From Acetobacteraceae bacterium (GTDB lineage: Bacteria > Pseudomonadota > Alphaproteobacteria > Acetobacterales > Acetobacteraceae), in assembly GCA_947478535.1 (NCBI GenBank), contig CANJXD010000135.1, positions 1 through 11,626 on the forward strand: DNA of 11,626 nucleotides. The letters are read 5' to 3'. How positions within the stretch are numbered: the first letter of the stretch is position 1; each line of letters opens with the position of its first letter. The translations under genes were made by a program, and so were the position numbers. Shown here piece by piece: positions 1 through 6,112 of this stretch. The notes under the pieces are model-generated. The model was not told where the DNA came from. It saw nothing but the letters and a program-made list of their open reading frames with translations, and searched no databases.

Positions 1-379
1 CCCAGATGCGCGCCGCCTGGCGTTCCAGCGTGCCGCGCATGTCCCGCAGCAGCGCCAGCATCAGGAGGAAAGCCAGTTCGGCCATCTGCGGCCCCTGGAT
101 GCCGCGCATGGCAGTGACCAGCACCTCGGGCCGCAATTCCGGCAGCGCCTCCAACTGGTCCGTCCCGGTGGTCAGCGCCTGGATCCACCGCAGCTTCGGC
201 GCCGCCGCCAGCACGCGGCCGGGGATGGCGTGCGCCAGGCCGATGATGACCTCCGCCTCCGCGGCTTCGCGCAGCGTCGCGGACTCATCGGTGGCGAGGA
301 CGTAGTCGTAGCCCGGCGCGGCCGCGGCCAGGTCCTCGAGCGAGAGGCTGACGCCCGCGCCGAAGACCAGGACCTTCAT
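1..379 (-). CDS. D-2-hydroxyacid dehydrogenase, N-terminal part (cut by window edge)
   Basis: The reading frame starts at ATG 379-377 and is still open at base 1, giving 126 residues. It resembles the N-terminal substrate-binding half of NAD(P)-dependent D-isomer-specific 2-hydroxyacid dehydrogenases. Visible signs are an opening strand MKVLVFGAGVS, the stretch PKLRWIQALTTGTDQL at about residues 61-76, and MRGIQGPQMAEL (91-102) leading into a long helix FLLMLALLRDMR, which is the usual lead-in to the Rossmann domain. The NAD-binding GxGxxG and the catalytic Arg/Glu/His lie beyond the edge and cannot be checked. Enzymes of this family interconvert 2-keto and D-2-hydroxy acids in the cytoplasm. 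The start overlaps the stop of the upstream methyltransferase gene by 4 bp (ATGA), so the two are very probably co-transcribed and translationally coupled. The substrate is unknown. Confidence 0.8.
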   Translation of the reverse strand, partial: MKVLVFGAGVSLSLEDLAAAAPGYDYVLATDESATLREAAEAEVIIGLAHAIPGRVLAAAPKLRWIQALTTGTDQLEALPELRPEVLVTAMRGIQGPQMAELAFLLMLALLRDMRGTLERQAARIW

Positions 380-1413
380 GCGATCTCGCGCCGCACGATG
401 GCGGCGCCATCCGCGAGGGCCTTCAGCTTGCCGAAGGCGGTCTCCCTCGGCAGGTATTTCATGCCGCAATCCGGCGCCGGCACGATGCGTTCCGGCGGCA
501 GCACCTTCAGCGCCGCGCGGATGCGCCCGGCCACCGTCTCCGCCGTCTCGACCTCGGGCGAGCCGAGGTCCAGCACGCCCACCATCACCGTCTTGCCCGG
601 CAGATCCTTCAGGATGCCGAGGTCCAGCTTCGGCTGCGCCACCTCGATCGAGATCTGCTGCGCGGTCGCTGCCGAAAGCTCGGGCAGGAAGGAATATCCC
701 GTTGGCTTGCTGCTCACCATCGCGGCGTAGCCGAAGCAGAGATGCACGATCGTCGTGCCCTTGATGCCTTCCAGCGCGCGGTTGATGGCGGCGATGGCGA
801 AGCGGCGGGCGCGCTCGGGGAAGGCCTGCATCCAGGGCTCGTCGAGTTGGATCACATCGGCGCCGGCGGCCTTCAGCTCGCGGATTTCCTCGTTCAGCGC
901 GGCGGCGAAATCCATCGCGACCTCGGCCTCGTCGCCGTAGAACTCGTTCTTGCATTGCGCGGTCATGGTGAAGGGGCCGGGCAGGGTGATCTTCACCGGG
1001 CGATCCGTATTGGCCCGCGCGAAGGCGACATCGCGGACCTCCACGGGACGGATGCGGCGGACGCGGCCGACGATGCGCGGCACGAGCGTGGGCTTGCCGG
1101 TGCGGCCGATGATCTCCCCGGGCACCGCGTGCTCCACACCTTCCAGCGCGCAGGAGAAGTGGTTGGAATAGCTTTCGCGGCGGATCTCGCCATCGGTGAT
1201 GATGTCGATGCCGGCGCGTTCCATGTCCCGCATGGCGAGGAGGGTCGCGTCATCCTGCGCCTGTTCCAGGCGTGGCTCCTCGATACGCCAGATATCCGGC
1301 GTGCGGATACGCGGGACAAGGCGCGCGCGAAGCTTGTCATGGTCCACGAGCCAGCTGGGTTGCGGGTAGCTGCCGACGACGGTGGTGGGCAGCAGGGGCA
1401 GCGTCTGGCTCAT
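376..1413 (-). CDS. Cobalamin-independent methionine synthase II-like methyltransferase (MetE C-terminal domain family)
   Basis: This 345-residue protein consists only of the zinc-dependent catalytic barrel that forms the C-terminal half of MetE. The MetE N-terminal half is absent. The zinc ligand set is visible: H224 and C226 in VHLCFGY, E257 in SIEVAQP, and C316 in APDCGMKYLPRE. LPTTVVGSYPQP (8-19), DGEIRRES (74-81) and IQLDEP (188-193) are further family signatures. Relatives transfer methyl groups to thiols such as homocysteine, but the same fold also includes epoxyalkane:coenzyme M transferases and other thiol alkylators, so the substrate is open. The start is supported by GGAGGA at 1422-1427, 8 nt upstream. 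It is the first gene of a minus-strand pair with the 2-hydroxyacid dehydrogenase and is divergent from the GntR regulator across 107 bp, which suggests control by that regulator. A specialised catabolic role seems likelier than housekeeping methionine synthesis, but this is inference. Confidence 0.88.
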   Translation of the reverse strand: MSQTLPLLPTTVVGSYPQPSWLVDHDKLRARLVPRIRTPDIWRIEEPRLEQAQDDATLLAMRDMERAGIDIITDGEIRRESYSNHFSCALEGVEHAVPGEIIGRTGKPTLVPRIVGRVRRIRPVEVRDVAFARANTDRPVKITLPGPFTMTAQCKNEFYGDEAEVAMDFAAALNEEIRELKAAGADVIQLDEPWMQAFPERARRFAIAAINRALEGIKGTTIVHLCFGYAAMVSSKPTGYSFLPELSAATAQQISIEVAQPKLDLGILKDLPGKTVMVGVLDLGSPEVETAETVAGRIRAALKVLPPERIVPAPDCGMKYLPRETAFGKLKALADGAAIVRREIA

Positions 1414-1469
1414 GCCTTGGTTCCTCCGTGGGGCGGCCGGCCTGGGGGCAGGGGCGCCGCGTTTTCATC

Positions 1470-1491
1470 GAATATCGTTTTTCCTTTGACG
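1470..1491 (+). promoter_or_regulatory. Candidate GntR operator plus -35 box upstream of the regulator gene
   Basis: In the 107-bp divergent spacer an AT-rich imperfect dyad (GAATATCGTTTTTC, 1470-1483, 5 of 7 pairs) is followed by TTGACG at 1486-1491. AATATCG and TTGACG are separated by exactly 8 bp. The same arrangement recurs at 2963-2983 before the Bug operon, with 18 of 23 aligned positions identical in otherwise GC-rich DNA. A weak -10 (GCCAAT, 1507-1512) would put the transcript start almost at the ATG at 1521, consistent with a leaderless or very short-leader mRNA. Binding by the adjacent GntR protein is inferred. Confidence 0.5.
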
Positions 1492-1520
1492 TTGGAAGCG
1501 TCTTTCGCCAATCCTTCCCC

Positions 1521-2306
1521 ATGGTCGATGCCCCCCACCACCGCACCACCCCGGTCGCGATCGCCCTGCCGATGCCGGGCGTGGAGGAAGCCCGTACGCT
1601 GACCTCCGCCGTCCATGGCCGGCTGCGCGGAGACCTCATCGCCTGCCGCATCAAACCCGGGGAGAAGCTGCTGATTGCGCTGCTCGGCCAGCGCTTCAAG
1701 GTCAGCGCCGCCATCGTGCGGGAAGCCCTGTCGCGCCTCGTCGCGGATGGGCTGGTGGTGGCGGAGGACCAGCGTGGCTTCCGCGCCAGCGCGCTGACGC
1801 TGCCGGACCTGCGGGACCTCGCGGAGACGCGGATCGAGATCGAGTGCCTGGCGCTGCGCCGGTCCATGGCGCGCGGCGACGCGGCGTGGCGGGAGGAGGT
1901 GCAGGCGAGCTGGAAGGCCCTGCGCGCCAGCCGCCACCCGCTGCCGGAGGACGCGGCGGAGGCGCATGAGGCCTGGTCCGCGCTGCATGCGCGCTTCCAC
2001 GCCGCGCTCGTCGGCGCCTGTGGGCTGGAATGGCTGATGCGCTTCCGCACCACGCTCTATGAACAGAGCGAGCGCTATCGCCGCATGTCGCGCCTGGTGC
2101 GGGGCCTGTCGCGGGATGTGCAGGCGGAACACGGGCAGATCGTGAAGGCCGTGCTGGATGGCGCGGCGGAGGAAGCGGTGGCGCTGCTCGCCGCGCATCT
2201 GCAACGCACGGCCGATGATATCGAGGCCGCGGCCCGCAATCAGGGGCTGGGCGAGGAACTCTCCCGCATCGCATCGGGTGGCAGCCGCTGGGGGCAGGGT
2301 GCCTGA
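1521..2306 (+). CDS. GntR-family transcriptional regulator, FCD (FadR-type) subfamily
   Basis: The 261-residue protein has an N-terminal winged helix (about residues 27-90). Recognisable parts are LRGDLIACRIKPGEKL, a recognition helix region around AAIVREALSRLVADGLV, and the wing RGFRAS. An all-helical FCD effector domain follows. H160 in ARFHAAL, H204 in EHGQIVKAV and H226 in AAHLQRT match the usual FCD metal-binding histidines, so a metal-coordinated carboxylate effector is plausible. ATG 1521 is chosen because family similarity begins shortly after it. There is no clear Shine-Dalgarno sequence, and ATG 1572 or GTG 1581 would also keep the DNA-binding domain. The open frame extends upstream, but that part overlaps the divergent promoter region and does not look like protein. 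Its 3' end overlaps the deacetylase-like gene. The gene probably regulates itself and the neighbouring catabolic operon through the shared dyad. The ligand is unknown. Confidence 0.9.
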   Translation: MVDAPHHRTTPVAIALPMPGVEEARTLTSAVHGRLRGDLIACRIKPGEKLLIALLGQRFKVSAAIVREALSRLVADGLVVAEDQRGFRASALTLPDLRDLAETRIEIECLALRRSMARGDAAWREEVQASWKALRASRHPLPEDAAEAHEAWSALHARFHAALVGACGLEWLMRFRTTLYEQSERYRRMSRLVRGLSRDVQAEHGQIVKAVLDGAAEEAVALLAAHLQRTADDIEAAARNQGLGEELSRIASGGSRWGQGA

Positions 2307-2952
2307 CCTCACGCTGAGCTTCGACAACGGGCCGGAGCCGGCGGCGACACCCCTGGTGCTGGCGGCGCTGGCGGCGCGCGACATCCTCGCCGCCTTCTTC
2401 GTCATCGGCCGCAAGGCGGCGACGCCGGAAGGCCAATCGCTGATGCGCCGCGCGCGTGATGCCGGCCACTGGATCGGCAACCATAGCTGGACGCATGAAA
2501 CACCGCTCGGCGCGCTGCGGGCGCCCGGCGCGGCCACCGAGGAAATCCTGCGGACCCAGGCGGCCATCGCGCCCTTTGCGCATCCCGCGAAGCTGTTCCG
2601 GCCGTTTGGTGGCGGTGGGCATCTCGATGCGCGTTTGCTGAATGCGGAGGCGGTGGAGACCCTGACCCAGCGCGGCTTCACCTGCGTCACCTGGAATGCC
2701 GTGCCGCGTGACTTCGCCGACCCCGATGGCTGGTGCGAGACGGCGTTGGACCAGCTTGGCCAGCGGGACTGGACGCTGATGGTGCTGCATGACCTGCCGA
2801 ATGGCGCCGTGCGGCACCTGCCACGGTTCCTCGATGCGGCGCGCGACCGCGGCTTCCGCTTCCGGCAGGAGTTTCCGCCGGCCTGCATGCCCATCCGCGC
2901 CGGCGTGGTGCAGGACCTCACGGGCTTGGTGACCCTGGCCTCCGCCGCCTAG
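2299..2952 (+). CDS. NodB-fold polysaccharide deacetylase-like protein (CE4 superfamily)
   Basis: The 217-residue protein carries the NodB motifs in order: LSFDNGP (6-12), HSWTH (62-66, two putative metal histidines), FRPFGGGGH (100-108) and VLHDLP (162-167). The classical first motif is TFDDGP. Here the second Asp, normally a metal ligand, is Asn10, while the presumed catalytic base D9 is kept. There is no signal peptide or membrane segment, so the protein is cytoplasmic as annotated, unlike typical cell-wall or chitin deacetylases. GTG 2299 is chosen because homology begins immediately (MPDLTLSFDNGP). It overlaps the gntR stop by 8 bp with a G-rich stretch (2290-2298) as ribosome site, implying translational coupling. 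Frame-compatible sequence further upstream lies inside gntR and lacks family features. A small-molecule N-deacylase role is possible, but the substrate is unknown. Confidence 0.82.
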   Translation: MPDLTLSFDNGPEPAATPLVLAALAARDILAAFFVIGRKAATPEGQSLMRRARDAGHWIGNHSWTHETPLGALRAPGAATEEILRTQAAIAPFAHPAKLFRPFGGGGHLDARLLNAEAVETLTQRGFTCVTWNAVPRDFADPDGWCETALDQLGQRDWTLMVLHDLPNGAVRHLPRFLDAARDRGFRFRQEFPPACMPIRAGVVQDLTGLVTLASAA

Positions 2953-2961
2953 CGGGGCCCA

Positions 2962-2983
2962 AAATATCGATTTTTGCTTGACG
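2962..2983 (+). promoter_or_regulatory. Candidate GntR operator plus -35 box upstream of the Bug/dioxygenase operon
   Basis: An imperfect dyad centred on ATCGAT (2962-2975, 6 of 7 pairs) is followed by TTGACG at 2978-2983. It reproduces the sequence, order and 8-bp internal spacing of the element at 1470-1491. It sits 57 bp upstream of the ATG at 3041, and no convincing -10 hexamer is visible. The AT-rich block could alternatively be an UP-like promoter element rather than an operator. Confidence 0.5.
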
Positions 2984-3040
2984 CTACCGGCCCTGCGTGA
3001 AAGCCTCTCCGGCACAAGAAAAGACCTTCGGAGGGACACC

Positions 3041-4027
3041 ATGCAAGGCATCACGCGCCGCCGGTTGCTCGGTGCGGCCGGCACCCTGGCCGCCACGCCG
3101 TTGGCCGCGCCGGCTCTGGCGCAGGCCGGCTATCCCAGCCGCAATGTCAGCCTGATCTCCCCGGCCGCGCCAGGCAGCCAGACCGACATTTTCTCCCGCG
3201 TCCTCGCCGTGCCGCTCGGCCAGCGGCTTGGCCGGCCGGTGGTGGTGGAAAACCGGCCCGGCGCGGGCGGCATCGTCGGCACGCTGGCCACGGTGCGGGC
3301 TGCGCCCGATGGCCACACCATCCTCTACGCGTCCAACAGCGGCTTTCTCATCTCGCCGCATCTGCGCCGGCCCGCGCCCTACAATACGCCGCGCGACCTG
3401 ATGCCGATCGCGATCACGCTGAGCGGGCCTTCCGTCATCGTCGTGAACCAGAATGTCGCGGCAGCCGGGATCGAGGACTTCGTCACCGAACTGCGCGCCA
3501 ATCCCGGCAAGTACAACCTGGGCAGCCACGGTGTCGGCGCCTTCAGCCATGTCGCCATGGAGATGTTCATGGGCCAGACGCGCACGGAGATGGTGCACCT
3601 GCCGTATAATGGCGGCGGCCCGCTCGGCGCAGCCTTTCTGGCGGGCGATGTGCATGTCGCGCTGCTCGATGTGCTGACGGCGCGGCCGCTGATCGCCTCC
3701 GGTCGTGGGCGTGTGCTGGCGACGGTGGGCGAACGGCGATCCCCGATCTTCCCGGATGCGCCGCTGGTATCGGAAACGGTGGCGCCAGGCCTGGCGATGG
3801 ATTTCTGGCTCGGCCTGCTCGCCCCCGCCGGCACGCCGATGGAGATCGTCGAGCGTCTGCACAACGAGATCAACGCCATCACGCTCGGCGCCGAAGGCCG
3901 GAACCGCGCGGCGGAGGTTTCCATGCTGACCGAACCGATGGCCCTGCCGGCGCTGCGCGCCAAGGTGGAGCGGGAGTGGGAGGAATGGGGCCGCGTGATC
4001 CGTGACCGCAACATCGTCAGCACCTGA
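3041..4027 (+). CDS. Bug/TctC-family tripartite tricarboxylate transporter substrate-binding protein, Tat-exported
   Basis: The 328-residue protein begins with a twin-arginine signal (TRRRLLGAAG at 5-14, hydrophobic run, probable AxA cleavage at 25-27 before Q28). The mature part shows the Bug fold signatures: SPAAPGSQTDIFSR (40-53) contacting the ligand carboxylate, VVVENRPGAGG (67-77), and APDGHTILYAS (88-98). Bug proteins bind small carboxylates or related solutes in the periplasm and deliver them to TctAB-type membrane proteins, none of which is present here. ATG 3041 is preceded by GGAGGG at 3030-3035. It is the first gene of a four-gene operon and ends 1 bp before the next candidate start. 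Its position suggests that it captures the compound that the following enzymes process. The ligand cannot be read from the sequence. Confidence 0.92.
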   Translation: MQGITRRRLLGAAGTLAATPLAAPALAQAGYPSRNVSLISPAAPGSQTDIFSRVLAVPLGQRLGRPVVVENRPGAGGIVGTLATVRAAPDGHTILYASNSGFLISPHLRRPAPYNTPRDLMPIAITLSGPSVIVVNQNVAAAGIEDFVTELRANPGKYNLGSHGVGAFSHVAMEMFMGQTRTEMVHLPYNGGGPLGAAFLAGDVHVALLDVLTARPLIASGRGRVLATVGERRSPIFPDAPLVSETVAPGLAMDFWLGLLAPAGTPMEIVERLHNEINAITLGAEGRNRAAEVSMLTEPMALPALRAKVEREWEEWGRVIRDRNIVST

Positions 4028-4028
4028 C

Positions 4029-4481
4029 ATGCCGGCCCCGGAGATATCGGACCATGGCATGACCGAGGATGAACGCCGCGCGATCGAGCAGGATTGCCTG
4101 AAACTGATCGCCACCTACGCCATTGCCGCCGACCACCACGATGCTGAAGCCTTCGTCGGCATCTTCACCGAGGATGGCGCCTGGATCCGCCCCAAGGCGA
4201 GCCTGCAAGGTCATGCCGCGCTGCGCGCCTTCATGGCACAGCGTCCGCGCGACGTCGTCTCCCGCCATATCTCCACCAATGCGCTGGTGGAGGTGACGGG
4301 GCCGGAGACGGCACGCGGCGTCTCCTATGCCACTGTCTATCGCCATGATGGCGCGGTGAGCGGCGAAGCGCCGCTGACCGGCGCCGATGCGATCGTGGAA
4401 TACCACGATGATTTCGTTCGCACCCCGGCGGGGTGGCGCATCAAGGCTCGCCGCAGCCAGTCCATCTTCCGCCGGTCCTGA
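4029..4481 (+). CDS. SnoaL/NTF2-fold protein (nuclear transport factor 2-like family)
   Basis: This is a small alpha+beta cone protein of about 140-150 residues. The signs, numbered from ATG 4029, are an N-terminal helix with YAIAADHHDAEAF (30-42), FTEDGAWIRP (46-55), the RH-x3-N pattern at SRHISTN (78-84), a central strand SYATVYRH, and the closing strand GWRIKARRS (135-143). This arrangement is typical of NTF2-like isomerases, dehydratases and ring-hydroxylating-dioxygenase beta-subunit relatives. D35 and H36 could line the pocket, but no catalytic role is established. The start is uncertain: ATG 4002 would overlap the Bug gene, ATG 4029 lies 1 bp after its stop, and ATG 4059 begins at the conserved part (MTEDERRAIEQ). 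There is only a distant GGAG at 4040-4043. In the operon it probably acts on an intermediate of the ring-cleavage route, which is inference. Confidence 0.82.
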   Translation: MPAPEISDHGMTEDERRAIEQDCLKLIATYAIAADHHDAEAFVGIFTEDGAWIRPKASLQGHAALRAFMAQRPRDVVSRHISTNALVEVTGPETARGVSYATVYRHDGAVSGEAPLTGADAIVEYHDDFVRTPAGWRIKARRSQSIFRRS

Positions 4482-4497
4482 GACGAGGAACATCCGC

Positions 4498-5040
4498 ATG
4501 GCGCGCGTCCCCCTGCCGAGCCGCGAGGAATTCCCCGAGGAATACCGCGCGACCTACGACCGCATGCAGAAGGAACGCGGCAACCCGACGCCGCATGTCT
4601 TCCTCGCCCTCGCCAATATGCCGAACCTGATGGACGCGCTGCTGACCTTCACGAAGGAGATGCGGCACGGCTCCGTCATGGACCAGCATCATCGGGAACT
4701 CGGCATCATGATGACGGCGCGTGCCGCCAATTCCCGCTACGAATTCGACCACCACTGGAACCATGCCATCCGCGGCGGCGTGACGCGCGAACAACTCGCC
4801 GCCCTCGATGACTACGCAACCTCGCCGCTGTTCAGCGACCGGGAACGCGCGGTGTGCCGCTATGCCGAGGAAGCGACGCGCCATATCGAGGTGACGGACG
4901 CCACCTGGTCCGCGCTGATCGCCGCGTTCACGCCGCGGGAAGCGATGGACCTCGTCATGGCCGTCGCCTGGTACAATGCCGTGGCGCGCATCAACGGCCC
5001 GCTGAAGGTCGAGAATGAACCCTGGTTCAGCAAAATCTGA
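4498..5040 (+). CDS. Carboxymuconolactone decarboxylase (CMD)-family protein, AhpD-like fold
   Basis: The 180-residue all-helical protein resembles carboxymuconolactone decarboxylase-family proteins. The signs are LGIMMTARAANSRYEFDHHWNHAIRGG split around residues 68-94, VTREQL (95-100), LFSDRERAVCRYAEE (111-125) and the late helix TPREAMDLVMAVAWYNAVARI (145-165). The CxxC pair used by AhpD for peroxidase chemistry is absent. The only cysteine is C120, so a redox role is unlikely. An E82/H85/H86/H89 cluster marks the pocket instead, as in decarboxylase-like members. ATG 4498 is supported by GAGGAA at 4484-4489, 8 nt upstream, and lies 16 bp after the SnoaL-like gene and 18 bp before the dioxygenase gene. 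The operon suggests action on a lactone or muconate-type product of aromatic cleavage, but the exact reaction is unknown. Confidence 0.85.
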   Translation: MARVPLPSREEFPEEYRATYDRMQKERGNPTPHVFLALANMPNLMDALLTFTKEMRHGSVMDQHHRELGIMMTARAANSRYEFDHHWNHAIRGGVTREQLAALDDYATSPLFSDRERAVCRYAEEATRHIEVTDATWSALIAAFTPREAMDLVMAVAWYNAVARINGPLKVENEPWFSKI

Positions 5041-5058
5041 ACCGCCGGAGCACCCGCC

Positions 5059-6072
5059 ATGTCCATCCCGCCGCCGGTTTTCTACCCGCCCTTCAACGTC
5101 ACCCGCGCCAGCCACGTGGTGCTGACGGTGCGTGACCTCGATACCGCCATCGCCTTCTACACCCGCGTCATCGGCCTGGTGGTGACGCGACGCGACGGCG
5201 CGCTGGCCTGGCTGCGGGCGATCGAGGAGATCGCGCATCACAGCCTGGTGCTGCGCCAATCGGATGCGGCCCCGGTCTGCGAACGCGTCGGCCTGCGCGT
5301 GCAGACGGAGGAGGAGCTGGACAAGGCCGCCGCGTATTTCGACAGCATCGGCCTGCCCGCGCGCTTCGTCGACGTGCCCTTCCAGGGCCGCACGCTGCAT
5401 GCCGCGGATCCCATGGGAACGCCGCTCGAATTCTGTGCGCGGATGGAGGCAGTGGATCGGCGGCTGCTGCAGACGGACCACCACCCCGGCGGCGCGGCGC
5501 TGCGCTTCGACCACAAGCAGATCCACATGGCGGATGTAGCCGCCGCTGCCGCCTTCTACACCACGCTCGGTTTCCGCACCTCCGACTACATCGTGGTGGG
5601 GCCGCAGGATGCGCTGGTAGGCGCCTTCATGCACCGCAAGGACATCCCCTGGGACTTGGTCTTCCTCGCCGGGCCCGGCCCGCGCCTGCACCACTTCGCC
5701 TATGTGACGCCGAGCATGATCGACATGTTCCGCGCCTGCGATGCCGCCGGGCTGCACAAATACGGCCCCTCCGTCGAACGCGGCCCGGGCCGGCACGGGC
5801 TTGGCCATGTGCAGTACGTGTATTTCCGCGACCCTGACGGCCATCGCGTCGAACTCGTGCTGGAAGCGCCGCACCACATGACGGATTTGGAGCAGGAGCC
5901 GGTGCGCTGGGATGCCGCGCGGCGGGCCAACACGATGGATTGGGGCTACCCGCCGCCGCGTTGCTGGTTCGACGAGGCCACGCTCTTCGCCGACCTCACG
6001 CCGACCCCCTGGACACCGCCGCCCGATCGCCTTTCGCTGGAGGACTACCTTGCGGCGCGGTCCGCGCCATAG
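5059..6072 (+). CDS. Two-domain extradiol ring-cleavage dioxygenase-like VOC protein
   Basis: The 337-residue protein has two vicinal-oxygen-chelate modules, about residues 14-128 and 148-270. The second carries the likely Fe(II)/Mn(II) triad: H152 in RFDHKQIHM, H212 in RLHHFAYVTP and E265 in DPDGHRVELV. GRHGLGHVQYVYFRDPDGHR (244-263) closely resembles type I extradiol enzymes of the homoprotocatechuate/catechol 2,3-dioxygenase group, including Y255 ten residues before the metal Glu. The N-terminal module keeps the fold but not a full triad, as is normal. A tail of about 65 residues (271-337, rich in Pro and Trp) follows. ATG 5059 has GGAG at 5047-5050, 8 nt away. It is the last gene of the operon, converging with the minus-strand Bug gene across 40 bp. 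It probably opens a catechol- or protocatechuate-like ring, but the actual substrate is unknown. Confidence 0.88.
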   Translation: MSIPPPVFYPPFNVTRASHVVLTVRDLDTAIAFYTRVIGLVVTRRDGALAWLRAIEEIAHHSLVLRQSDAAPVCERVGLRVQTEEELDKAAAYFDSIGLPARFVDVPFQGRTLHAADPMGTPLEFCARMEAVDRRLLQTDHHPGGAALRFDHKQIHMADVAAAAAFYTTLGFRTSDYIVVGPQDALVGAFMHRKDIPWDLVFLAGPGPRLHHFAYVTPSMIDMFRACDAAGLHKYGPSVERGPGRHGLGHVQYVYFRDPDGHRVELVLEAPHHMTDLEQEPVRWDAARRANTMDWGYPPPRCWFDEATLFADLTPTPWTPPPDRLSLEDYLAARSAP

Positions 6073-6112
6073 CCCGCTGATCGCGCGCCGGGCAATCCGG
6101 GTCCTGCCGCGG

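Noticed and set aside
1435..1442. GGCCGGCC palindrome in the divergent spacer as an operator
   Set aside because: An 8-bp G/C palindrome is expected by chance in DNA this GC-rich and is not repeated at the other promoter.
1272..1520. Upstream extension of the GntR reading frame
   Set aside because: It would run through the divergent methyltransferase start and promoter region and has no GntR-like sequence. The DNA-binding domain needs only the part after 1521.
2945..2955. Small inverted repeat at the end of the deacetylase-like gene as a terminator
   Set aside because: The stem is 4 bp with a 3-base loop and no following T-run. The nearby T-rich stretch belongs to the promoter/operator element.
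1410..3096. Long overlapping minus-strand open frames across the regulator and deacetylase genes
   Set aside because: They are rich in Arg, Pro and Ala, show no domain motifs, and lie antisense to two genes with clear family motifs. They are ordinary GC-rich shadow frames.
4441..5877. 478-codon minus-strand open frame opposite the CMD and dioxygenase genes
   Set aside because: Its His/Gly/Arg-rich translation has no recognisable domain, while the opposite strand carries two recognisable enzymes with good ribosome sites.
6073..6112. Bidirectional terminator between the converging dioxygenase and Bug genes
   Set aside because: Only short GC-rich complementarity is visible in the 40-bp gap, without a stable stem-loop plus T-run.
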